Assembly (NCBI RefSeq): GCF_008370685.1
Contig: NZ_VTZU01000020.1
Span: 30,625-94,624 of the forward strand
Direction of reading: 5' to 3'
Length of the DNA: 64,000 nt
Source: Aquimarina sp. RZ0
Lineage (GTDB): Bacteria > Bacteroidota > Bacteroidia > Flavobacteriales > Flavobacteriaceae
In this document: piece after piece, positions 8,012 to 15,811 of the stretch
Layout: each line of letters starts with the position of its first letter
Numbering within the stretch: the stretch's first letter is position 1
Notes under the pieces: model-generated
The model's input: the letters and a program-made list of their open reading frames with translations, nothing else
The model's database searches: none
Told to the model about the DNA's origin: nothing
Translations under genes and position numbers: made by a program

Positions 8012-8974
8012 TCATAACTCATTATTTAGTATTTTTTTTAATTTTTCTATTTGAACAAATTCTTTTTTAAAAGAAGTCATTATCTTAAAAGTTTTAGATT
8101 TTGAGAATACATCTAAATTATTTTTTACAAAGTTTGAACCCGTTCCAGAGGGACCAAGATCAATATACAAACATGTTCCTTTGCTTTCAACATAATCTAT
8201 TAATTTCGGATAATTAGTAGTAACAGTTACAACTTCACTAAAATAATCCTGTGATATCTTAACATCAACTTCTTTACACCTAGATCCAGAAATAAATTTC
8301 AATTTGGGTTTATTTAATGGTGAGATAATATTCATATAATACCTAAAATTATTTAACGATTCAGGTATCAAAGGTGAATGAAAAGGCACCTGTACCGCAA
8401 GGCGAAAAAACTGAATATTGTATTCTTCTAATTCTGACTGGCAAGCACTTATATTTTGGAGCATTCCTGAGATAGTAAAATGATCTTCAAAATTATGTGC
8501 TGCCAGAAATAGAGAATATTTAGTACAAATATTTTCAACAAAACCCTTATCCTGATTAATTATTACTAACATGCCTCCTTCAATATTACTATTAATAATC
8601 GATTTAGCTTGTTCAATAGATGCATTAATGGCGGTACTAGCATCCCATATTCCACAAACTACTCCTGCAGCAAATTCTCCTAAACTACTTCCAAATGTAT
8701 AATCTGGTACTATCCCCATACTTTTTAAGAGCTCATAAATAGCAATTTCTATAGAAACTATAGCGGGATGAGTAATCAATAAATCATCAAAGTTTTCCTC
8801 TTTGGAATAATATAATTCATTTATCAATGATCTATTAATATTTTTCTTGATGATTACTTCACTCTTCTCCAAACTGGTTTTAAAAACTTTATTTCCTTCA
8901 TATAGTTTATACCCCATTCCTCTATAATGGCTTCCTTGCCCAGAAAAATGAAATATTAATTTACGATCTTTCAT
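8012..8974 (-). CDS. trans-acting acyltransferase or acyl hydrolase (FabD fold)
   Basis: A discrete AT of about 320 aa. The fold is shown by FSGQGSHYRGMG, GSSLGEFAAG (nucleophile Ser, residue 102 of the frame that begins at a GTG 15 nt upstream) and VPFHSPLIPES (active-site His). The canonical GHSxG reads GSSLG, that is, His is Ser just before the nucleophile; such variants occur in the clades of trans-AT proteins that hydrolyse stalled acyl groups or load other units, rather than in malonyl-specific ATs. I set the start at the ATG at 8974, one base after the previous gene's stop. It is the last gene of the operon. The malonyl-loading duty is more likely filled by the AT domain of the AT-ER protein (13514-15805). 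Confidence 0.8.
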   Translation of the reverse strand: MKDRKLIFHFSGQGSHYRGMGYKLYEGNKVFKTSLEKSEVIIKKNINRSLINELYYSKEENFDDLLITHPAIVSIEIAIYELLKSMGIVPDYTFGSSLGEFAAGVVCGIWDASTAINASIEQAKSIINSNIEGGMLVIINQDKGFVENICTKYSLFLAAHNFEDHFTISGMLQNISACQSELEEYNIQFFRLAVQVPFHSPLIPESLNNFRYYMNIISPLNKPKLKFISGSRCKEVDVKISQDYFSEVVTVTTNYPKLIDYVESKGTCLYIDLGPSGTGSNFVKNNLDVFSKSKTFKIMTSFKKEFVQIEKLKKILNNEL

Positions 8975-8975
8975 C

Positions 8976-9461
8976 CTATAATAAATCACTATTTACTATA
9001 AATAATGGTTCTCCAAACCCAACTGGAGAACCTTCTTTCAAAAATATTTTTATAATTTCTCCAGATATTTCACTTTTTAACTCATTAAAAAGTTTTAACG
9101 ACTCTACTAAACAAAGCAAATCTCCCTTTCTTATTTTTCCACCAACTTTTATACAATTAGATGTATTTATTGATGGTAAAAAAAAGGTTCCAATAAAAGG
9201 GGATTTAACAACAATATTTGTTGTTACTTTCATAGATAGAGTTTCATTTTTTATAAATCGAGTTGTCTCTTTGTTCTCAATATCATTATTGCATAATAAT
9301 GATAACTTATTTTTATTCAATATCGATTTTACATTCTGTTTCGTCTTATTTCCTGTATTAGATTTTACCTTTATTTTTACATCATCATAATCCAACTTAA
9401 AATCGATCACTTCAGAACTAATAACAGATGAAATCAAGTTTTTAACTTCTTTCAAATTCAT
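8976..9461 (-). CDS. biotinyl carrier (BCCP/AccB-like) protein
   Basis: A 161-aa protein with a C-terminal biotinyl/lipoyl fold: VKSPFIGTFFLPS, then KVGGKIRKGDLLCLVES, with the candidate biotin-acceptor lysine (K123) in E-S-L-K-L and FGEPLFIV at the end. The usual motif is E-A-M-K-M/L, so Ala-Met is Ser-Leu here. The N-terminal half is a low-similarity linker. AccB normally carries the carboxyl group between biotin carboxylase and carboxyltransferase to make malonyl-CoA; no carboxylase subunits are encoded nearby. In this operon it may boost malonyl supply or act as an unusual carrier. Its stop is one base from the start of the next gene (translational coupling). A 264-bp gap separates it from the ECH1 gene. 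Confidence 0.75.
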   Translation of the reverse strand: MNLKEVKNLISSVISSEVIDFKLDYDDVKIKVKSNTGNKTKQNVKSILNKNKLSLLCNNDIENKETTRFIKNETLSMKVTTNIVVKSPFIGTFFLPSINTSNCIKVGGKIRKGDLLCLVESLKLFNELKSEISGEIIKIFLKEGSPVGFGEPLFIVNSDLL

Positions 9462-9725
9462 ATTTTATTATTTAAAAAATATATAATTAAATAGATACCT
9501 AAACTAACATAGGTGGTAAGAAATTAAAGTCAATGTTTTTCAGCTGAAAAATTCAATCGAAAACAAGTAACTCCCTAAAAATTCAGTATATTATAATACC
9601 CCCTATTAAATTATTTCAAAGGTTCTTATATATTCCAAGTAAAAGAAAAATGATTCAATTTATAACAAAACTTAAGCAACATGTTGGAATTTATATTCCC
9701 CCAATTAAAACAATAACTTCTATTA

Positions 9726-10514
9726 TTACTTCTGCCAGGGAAACCTGTTTTTTTGGACAAAATTATTGATATTATCCTGTATTCGTTCTGAATTTAATAA
9801 AGTAGTGATTCTATTGACCGCAAGTTCTTGTGTTTTATCATTGATTATCCACAACTTTGACATATAATCTTTTAAATCCATTATAGTCTGTGTTTCCAAT
9901 CTATTTAATCTAATAAGGTTTCTTCTTATTAAATCATTAATATCCGAGCCCTTCTCATCAACCAAACCAATTTGATAAGCTCTTTGGCAAGAAATATACT
10001 GTGTTGTAAGTGCCATCCATTGTGCTTTTTGAAAACCAATTCTACGTATTAAAAAAGGCATTACACAGGCCGGAAGTAAGCCAAAAAGTGCTTCGGACAA
10101 AGAAAAAGTAGCATTATCATCCGCTAAAACAATATCACTAGAAGCTATAAGACCTATGCCTCCTGCATTTACTTTCCCTTTTACTTTAGTAATTATTATT
10201 TTAGAGCAAGAGGTTATAAATTTAAGCATATTATAGTAGTCATTAGGATTATTATTAATACCTGAATTTGCGTTTACGCTATTTACAGCATTAAAATCCA
10301 TTCCGGTACAAAAAACACGATCATTACCTTCTAGTATAATAACTTTGATGGATTTATTTTGTTCTGCGTTGGTTAATACATTCAATATCTCATTTATTAA
10401 TATATCATTAATGCTGTTATCAAATTCGGGGCGAAAAAGTTGAATAGTAATAACTCCTCTATGCTCCGCTACTCTTATTGTTCTATAATTTGGAGTATCC
10501 TCTATTACACCCAT
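9726..10514 (-). CDS. pksH: enoyl-CoA hydratase-like ECH1 of the beta-branching cassette
   Basis: A crotonase-fold protein of 262 aa, close in pattern to PksH of the bacillaene cluster: RVFCTGMDF, KGKVNAGGIGLIASSDIV (oxyanion-hole region), FSLSEALFGLLPACVMPFLI, RIGFQKAQWM and a C-terminal NRFPWQK. ECH1 dehydrates the HMG-like ACP-bound branch formed by HCS to a glutaconyl-type intermediate, which ECH2 then decarboxylates. The ECH2 activity is not a separate gene here but a domain inside PKS3. The start overlaps the end of the HCS gene by 10 nt, so the two are co-translated. Confidence in the ECH1 rather than ECH2 assignment is high because of the AGG and PACVMPFLIRRIGF blocks. Confidence 0.9.
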   Translation of the reverse strand: MGVIEDTPNYRTIRVAEHRGVITIQLFRPEFDNSINDILINEILNVLTNAEQNKSIKVIILEGNDRVFCTGMDFNAVNSVNANSGINNNPNDYYNMLKFITSCSKIIITKVKGKVNAGGIGLIASSDIVLADDNATFSLSEALFGLLPACVMPFLIRRIGFQKAQWMALTTQYISCQRAYQIGLVDEKGSDINDLIRRNLIRLNRLETQTIMDLKDYMSKLWIINDKTQELAVNRITTLLNSERIQDNINNFVQKNRFPWQK

Positions 10515-11749
10515 GAGTATATTCTATGAAAATTCTTTATCTCCGAGAAAACAAGTCTATTCTTTCCTTTAACAAGGTTAAATGATTTTGGAAACATTGT
10601 ATAGTCTACCTTGTAAAATTCTGTTCCAAATTTAAGATCTTCATTAAACTTAAAGGTGTTTTCATATTCCTCGATTGATAATATATATCGATCATTAAGA
10701 TGCTTATCCAGTTCAAATTGGCGCAATTTTTCTTGAGATTTAGAAGTTACAATCCCACTATAGAACTCTGAACAGCAGCCTGATCCGTATGAAAATACGC
10801 CTATACGCTTTGGAGTATCAAAATCTCCATTATCAATTGTACTAGCCAATGCCAAATGAGTAGTTGCTCCCATTATGTTACCAACTTTTTGACAATAATT
10901 GAGAGATGGTAAAACTCTTTTTTGGAAATCTGCTTCTATTTGGTGTGGAGAAGCTTTTTTAAATTTTCTCATATTAGTCCTATGTGCCCCTTTTACCATT
11001 CCCCCAAATGGAGTATGAAAAGAAAGATAATCAAAAGAAGAAAGGTAGTCAGCCTCTATCACCCTTTTCTGGTATTCTTTAAAAGCATTTTCACAACAAT
11101 CTAAATATGATAGTAATGATAAATCTGCATCTCCTGCTTCCTTATCTGGAACTGGACGACAAGTATCCATAACCTCATAACCATAATATCCATTTGCTCC
11201 TACATCAACCTGAAAAATTGTAGGTTTATCACTCACAAGTATTGCTACTGCCCCTGTTCCAGTACTTGGTTCTGCAAATGACATCTTATTAGATTCGTCA
11301 ACAACACTAGTTCGCATAATATCGGTACATATGACTAATGCTTTTCTGCCTATCGATGTTTGAGATAGAATATAATTAACTGCCATTTGAAAACCTGCTG
11401 TACCAGAGTAACAAGCGTTCTTAAGTTCTAATAATCTACAATTCCTATTTAATTTTAAATAATGATGTATGTAAGTACTCATAGATTTACCAAAATCTAT
11501 TCCAGATTCTGTACAGGTAATTACAAGATCAATATTGTCTTTTTCTTCATCTGAAAGGGTGTCTAAAATTGGTTTTGCTGCATTTACTCCATTTGAAATA
11601 GGATCTTCATAAGGCATTGGAACCGATTTATATTTCATTAGTAAATTTTCAAATCTATCCATATTTAGGCCTCTTGCTTTAGCAAGATCAACGACATCCA
11701 ATGCTGCTGATCCACAATAGATATTCATTGCTTCAATTCCTACATTCAT
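10505..11749 (-). CDS. pksG: HMG-CoA synthase-like enzyme (HCS) for beta-branching
   Basis: A 414-aa member of the HMG-CoA synthase family that condenses an acetyl- (or propionyl-) donor ACP onto the beta-keto group of the growing chain. The catalytic residues are visible: E81 in TCTESGID, C113 in ELKNACYSGTAGF and H245 in SFHTPFGGMVKGAH. Typical PksG features are GIEAMNIYCG at the N-terminus and KVGNIMGAT plus GVFSYGSGCCSEFYS near the C-terminus. It is directly followed by ECH1 with a 10-nt overlap and preceded by the KS decarboxylase, the standard order of pksF-G-H cassettes. Only one HCS is present although there are two donor-type ACPs. Confidence 0.95.
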   Translation of the reverse strand: MNVGIEAMNIYCGSAALDVVDLAKARGLNMDRFENLLMKYKSVPMPYEDPISNGVNAAKPILDTLSDEEKDNIDLVITCTESGIDFGKSMSTYIHHYLKLNRNCRLLELKNACYSGTAGFQMAVNYILSQTSIGRKALVICTDIMRTSVVDESNKMSFAEPSTGTGAVAILVSDKPTIFQVDVGANGYYGYEVMDTCRPVPDKEAGDADLSLLSYLDCCENAFKEYQKRVIEADYLSSFDYLSFHTPFGGMVKGAHRTNMRKFKKASPHQIEADFQKRVLPSLNYCQKVGNIMGATTHLALASTIDNGDFDTPKRIGVFSYGSGCCSEFYSGIVTSKSQEKLRQFELDKHLNDRYILSIEEYENTFKFNEDLKFGTEFYKVDYTMFPKSFNLVKGKNRLVFSEIKNFHRIYSWV

Positions 11750-11758
11750 TGTTATTAG

Positions 11759-13015
11759 TTATTTTTTAATGATTATGGAGGTATTAATGCCGCCAAAACC
11801 AAAACTATTATTCATAGCATAGTTAATATTCATTTTTCTTGGTGTATTTTTTATCCAATCAATATCGTCACTGATTGCTTTCTCCAAATTATGAGTCGGA
11901 TGAAGAAAACCTTCTTGAATTTGGATCAAACTTGCAATGCTTTCTACCAGACCTGAAGCCGATAAGGAATGTCCTATCAATGATTTAGTACTATTCGCCT
12001 TAACATTTTCCAAACCTATGGAAAGTAATGCCTCTACTTCTGTAAGATCACCAACAATTGAACCGCTACCGTGAGTATTTACATAATCTATTTGTTTGCT
12101 ACAGATACCTGCATTTTTAAGTGCAGATTGCATTGCTTTCTGTTCCCCCTCTTTAGATGGGTTAGGGTTTCTATTAGCATCCAGATTTATACCATAACCT
12201 TCGATAGAACCATAAAATTCTCCCCCTCTATTTAATACACTTTCTTTTGATTCTAGAATCAAGCATCCAGCAGACTGTCCATACACAAATCCATTATGTC
12301 GATCATCAAATGGTCTATAGATATTAGAAATTTTTGAATTTTTTTCTATTCTAGACATAGCACCTAAAGCAGTAAAACCCTGATATTCGTATAAAGAGAT
12401 ATCCATCAATGGAGCTACAACAATAACTACATCATATTCATTACTTGCTATCAATCTACTTCCTTGAATGATCCCCATATTTCCACTTGCGCTGGCTGCA
12501 CTAATGGAATGACCTTCTCCTTTTACACCTAATAATTCAGAAAGAATACCTATCAAATCAGTATCGAAAAAGTTAAGCCCGTAATTAGGGTTAAGAAACT
12601 GTAACTTATCTGCATATTTTTCCTGTATATCTTGTAAAGTAGATTGTTGTGTATTACTACCACATGACACAATTGCTATTCTAGTCAAATCAAAACCTCT
12701 AGTTAAACCAGAATCATTCCAAGCTTCAAGTGCACAATAAATTCCAAAAGCATTACTTTTTGAAATATGTCTTAACTTCTTTGCTTTATTTATCAAATCG
12801 CTATCTAGATTAATTTTTTCAATTTGCTTTCTAAAATCAAAATCTACTATTTTAGCGATAGGGTATTTATATAAGGCGGCGTTTTTTTCGAAAGATATTG
12901 TTGAAAAATTTGCAGTTTCTTTTCTCAATGCTTCCGAAAATGAGTCTAAGCCAATACCTATAGGAGTTATCACCCCCATACCGGTCACTACAATATTATT
13001 CGTCATTAGATTCAT
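11759..13015 (-). CDS. pksF: KS-like decarboxylase of the beta-branching cassette
   Basis: A 418-aa ketosynthase homologue that decarboxylates malonyl on a donor ACP to give the acetyl unit for HCS. The expected active-site Cys is replaced by Ser (S175 in SISAASASGNMG), the hallmark of PksF-type decarboxylating KSs. The two catalytic His remain: NTHGSGSIVGD and KSLIGHSLSAS. The C-terminal NSFGFGGINTSIII is typical of the family. A second possible ATG is three codons in; I kept the longer start. The gene lies 2 nt from the donor ACP gene and 9 nt from the HCS gene. Confidence 0.92.
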   Translation of the reverse strand: MNLMTNNIVVTGMGVITPIGIGLDSFSEALRKETANFSTISFEKNAALYKYPIAKIVDFDFRKQIEKINLDSDLINKAKKLRHISKSNAFGIYCALEAWNDSGLTRGFDLTRIAIVSCGSNTQQSTLQDIQEKYADKLQFLNPNYGLNFFDTDLIGILSELLGVKGEGHSISAASASGNMGIIQGSRLIASNEYDVVIVVAPLMDISLYEYQGFTALGAMSRIEKNSKISNIYRPFDDRHNGFVYGQSAGCLILESKESVLNRGGEFYGSIEGYGINLDANRNPNPSKEGEQKAMQSALKNAGICSKQIDYVNTHGSGSIVGDLTEVEALLSIGLENVKANSTKSLIGHSLSASGLVESIASLIQIQEGFLHPTHNLEKAISDDIDWIKNTPRKMNINYAMNNSFGFGGINTSIIIKK

Positions 13016-13017
13016 TC

Positions 13018-13266
13018 TTATCTTGTTCTCATCTTTTGAGATAACAAATCTGCCAACTCTCCCAGATTATTTGCAGAATGAAATTCAAAACGGTTAGATT
13101 GCAATTCTAAATCTTCAATAGTCTTTTCAATTAATTCTGCTCTTCCTACCGAACCTACTCCAAGAAGACATAACCTAGAATCGTAGGCAATATCTTCTTC
13201 TTTTATGTCAGGGACAATTGTCTTCAAATTATTTGTGATCAGCAAAAAAACTTCATTAGTATTCAT
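13018..13266 (-). CDS. discrete acyl carrier protein (second donor ACP)
   Basis: An 82-aa carrier protein. The phosphopantetheine site is S39 in LLGVGSVGRAELIEK, so the usual D-S-L/I is G-S-V. Helices I to IV fit the ACP size. Its start overlaps the end of the adjacent ACP gene by 4 nt (ATGA type), so the two ACPs are made together. In beta-branching clusters with two donor ACPs (for example TaB and TaE in myxovirescin) each carries a different branch unit. Here it may carry an alternative unit or hand over between enzymes; this is inference. Confidence 0.85.
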   Translation of the reverse strand: MNTNEVFLLITNNLKTIVPDIKEEDIAYDSRLCLLGVGSVGRAELIEKTIEDLELQSNRFEFHSANNLGELADLLSQKMRTR

Positions 13267-13505
13267 AGCATTCTTTTTTTGCTTATCAAATCGGCTAATT
13301 CATTTATTGTTTGAACACCTACAAATTCAATTCGCGAAATATCATAGTCGAGACGTTCAAGAGTAAGGGTAATTAATTCCCCTCTATCTATTGAATTTGC
13401 TCCCAAATCAGTCAAAGTATCATCATTTGAGATTTCTTTCCCTTCCAAATCAGGAATAATTTCCAGGAGATTTCTTCTAATAAGATTTATAATTTCTGGT
13501 TTCAT
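13263..13505 (-). CDS. acpK: donor acyl carrier protein (AcpK-like)
   Basis: An 80-aa ACP with the modification Ser at S38 in LTDLGANSIDRGELITLT, a pattern I associate with the donor ACPs (AcpK type) of HCS cassettes: after the Ser comes a I/M-D-R/G-x-E rather than the ordinary hydrophobic run. It would hold malonyl, then acetyl, which the KS decarboxylase prepares and HCS uses. It starts 8 nt after the AT-ER gene and overlaps the next ACP gene by 4 nt. Confidence 0.87.
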   Translation of the reverse strand: MKPEIINLIRRNLLEIIPDLEGKEISNDDTLTDLGANSIDRGELITLTLERLDYDISRIEFVGVQTINELADLISKKRML

Positions 13506-13513
13506 CTATATAA

Positions 13514-15805
13514 TTAATTATTGTTTTCTTTTGGTATATTTCCTAAAATTATAGCTGCCTCTTTCATCATTTTAGCACCTATAATATTGGAATGACGGTT
13601 TTTCCAACTTTCAAGTTCTGTTCCCTTAACCCACTGATTAAATGCTCCTAAGGCAGGACCTGTATGTATTTGAAAATTCACTTTTTCATCTGCATTGGCT
13701 TGAAAGGATAATTTACTACTATACCCAAAATACCATCTAAATACGAGTGCCATTTTTTTCTTTGAATTTTGCTCTGCTTCTTCAATTATTGCATGCTTTC
13801 CCCGGTTTGTAAAGTAAGTTTGTGTCTCTTTCCATATACTATTTAGGGACTTTTTAAAATAGGATTTTTCCAATTGTAGTATTGTCTTTTCCGGGATTTC
13901 TTCAAGTGAATTATATTGACGATAAAGTGCATAAAGTTTATTTGCCCTCGCAGGGAACAAGACTCCTTTTTTTAGAACTTGAACTTTTGCTCCTATTTCA
14001 AACATATCTCCCGCTGGAGCATAATCTGTATCTTGAACATTAATATCTTGCAATAATTCTTTTGAAACATCACTTATTCCAGCTTCCACCGTACATTGAT
14101 TGATAGAACCGGTCAAAACAAAGTCCGCTCCCATAACAAAAGCACATGCAACAGCCTGAGGGGTTCCTATACCTCCAGCTAAACCAATTCGAATCGATTC
14201 TCGGTAAAGAAACTTCTTCTCCAAATCTGTTTTTAAACTTTGTATTGATGGAAATAAAACCATAGCTACCCCTCCATCCGTATGTCCACCCGAGTCTGCT
14301 TCAACGCATATATCATGACACATTGGAACTTCTTTCGACATCATTGCTTGTTCCTCCGTAATAAGGCCCTCTTCCAATAATCTATTTACAATTCGCTTTG
14401 GAGCTGGGCTCATAAATTCTTCCGCTACTTCTGGTCTAGAGACCTTAGCCATTATTCTGTTTTTGCAAATAATATTACCATCGTCATCTCTCTCTAATCC
14501 TTTCAATCGAAAATAAACAAGCGGTAATGTAACTTGCATAAACGCAGAAGCTTCAATATTTCGAATTTTATATTTCAGATATAACTTTACTTCATTCATT
14601 TCTGCAACAGGATCTATAAGGTTATGTAACAGATTCATGCCATAAGGTTCTCTTTGCTTCAATTTTTGCTGAATGAATTTTATGTTTTCTTCTATTTCTT
14701 CTAAAGACAAACCGCCTGTTCCAAGAAAAGCAAGCATATTCGATTTCCCCATAAGTATTATAAGTTCTTTAGATGCAATACCTCTATACATAGCACCAAC
14801 TACATAAGAATATTTGACTCCATAGACCTCACGAAAATCAGAACTCCCTAACTGAATACTAGAACTTGATTCTTTTTTGTATTGATTTTGTTCAGTTATT
14901 GGACTAATCTGTTTATCCAGATTACTATAAAATTTGTTTTCAGGTCTTTCGGGTTCTTCTATGATAGGAGTGCAATTATTCTTGATCTCGCTTACCATTT
15001 TGGCTAATATTACACTGTTTACTTCTTGATATTCGGTGACACCTTTTCCCATTAATAGTCGAATCATATTTATCCATTGAACTGGGCTACAAATTTGTTG
15101 ACTTAGTAATTCTGAAATATTATGATCTTGATAAGGAAGTCCAGTTACGTTAGAAATAACAGTAGTTTTCAGAGAAGAGAATTTATAGTCCTTTAGAAAA
15201 AAGGAAAAGTTTTCGGCGGCAGGTTTCATATACCTAGAATGAAATGCAGCAGTCACAAATAATGGTATGATTTTTATATTTTGCTTATCAAAATCTTTTA
15301 CAGCTCTATTAATAACATTCTGAGGTCCTGCAATTACAATTTGAGACGGAGTATTAAAATTTGCAATATCAATTTGATTGTATTTTTCGTCTTCTAATTT
15401 TCTTTGTAATTCATTTATATTAAGGCCAAGTACTGCTGCCATCCCTCCTCCAGATGCCTCGGCCATAAGTTCACCTCGTTTCTTCACCAACTTTAATCCT
15501 GTTAAAAAATCAAATGCTTCAGCTGCAAGTAATGCATTATACTCACCCAAACTATGACCAATTAAGTACTTTGGGTTTATATCTCTTTTCTGATAATGAG
15601 AAAGAGCGTTAACAACATATAATGCGGGTTGCGTAAACTGTGTTTTTGATAATTCTCTATTAGGATCTTTTAAACACAGCTCTTCTAAATCATAACCAAG
15701 AATATTAGAAGCTTGAATAACTTCATTTTTATAAGATTTGAACAAATCTTTACCCATGCCCCTATATTGGGACCCCTGGCCAGGGAACATAATTACTTTT
15801 CTCAT
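13514..15805 (-). CDS. pksE: trans-AT/trans-ER didomain protein (PksE type)
   Basis: A 763-aa bifunctional protein. Residues about 1-285 are a malonyl-type AT: MFPGQGSQYRGMG, GHSLGEYNALLA (nucleophile S85), FVTAAFHSRYM (H189). Residues about 325-755 are a PfaD/2-nitropropane dioxygenase-type flavin enoyl reductase: YGVKYSYVVGAMYRGIAS, FMSPAPKRIV, EADSGGHTDGG, GLAGGIGTPQAVACAF, GADFVLTGSINQCTVEAG and the C-terminal HTGPALGAFNQWVKGTE. The AT would load malonyl on all modules; the ER would reduce enoyl intermediates where needed. Length and order match PksE of bacillaene. It lies 6 nt from the end of PKS3 and 8 nt from the donor ACP gene. Confidence 0.95.
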   Translation of the reverse strand: MRKVIMFPGQGSQYRGMGKDLFKSYKNEVIQASNILGYDLEELCLKDPNRELSKTQFTQPALYVVNALSHYQKRDINPKYLIGHSLGEYNALLAAEAFDFLTGLKLVKKRGELMAEASGGGMAAVLGLNINELQRKLEDEKYNQIDIANFNTPSQIVIAGPQNVINRAVKDFDKQNIKIIPLFVTAAFHSRYMKPAAENFSFFLKDYKFSSLKTTVISNVTGLPYQDHNISELLSQQICSPVQWINMIRLLMGKGVTEYQEVNSVILAKMVSEIKNNCTPIIEEPERPENKFYSNLDKQISPITEQNQYKKESSSSIQLGSSDFREVYGVKYSYVVGAMYRGIASKELIILMGKSNMLAFLGTGGLSLEEIEENIKFIQQKLKQREPYGMNLLHNLIDPVAEMNEVKLYLKYKIRNIEASAFMQVTLPLVYFRLKGLERDDDGNIICKNRIMAKVSRPEVAEEFMSPAPKRIVNRLLEEGLITEEQAMMSKEVPMCHDICVEADSGGHTDGGVAMVLFPSIQSLKTDLEKKFLYRESIRIGLAGGIGTPQAVACAFVMGADFVLTGSINQCTVEAGISDVSKELLQDINVQDTDYAPAGDMFEIGAKVQVLKKGVLFPARANKLYALYRQYNSLEEIPEKTILQLEKSYFKKSLNSIWKETQTYFTNRGKHAIIEEAEQNSKKKMALVFRWYFGYSSKLSFQANADEKVNFQIHTGPALGAFNQWVKGTELESWKNRHSNIIGAKMMKEAAIILGNIPKENNN

Positions 15806-15811
15806 TAATTT

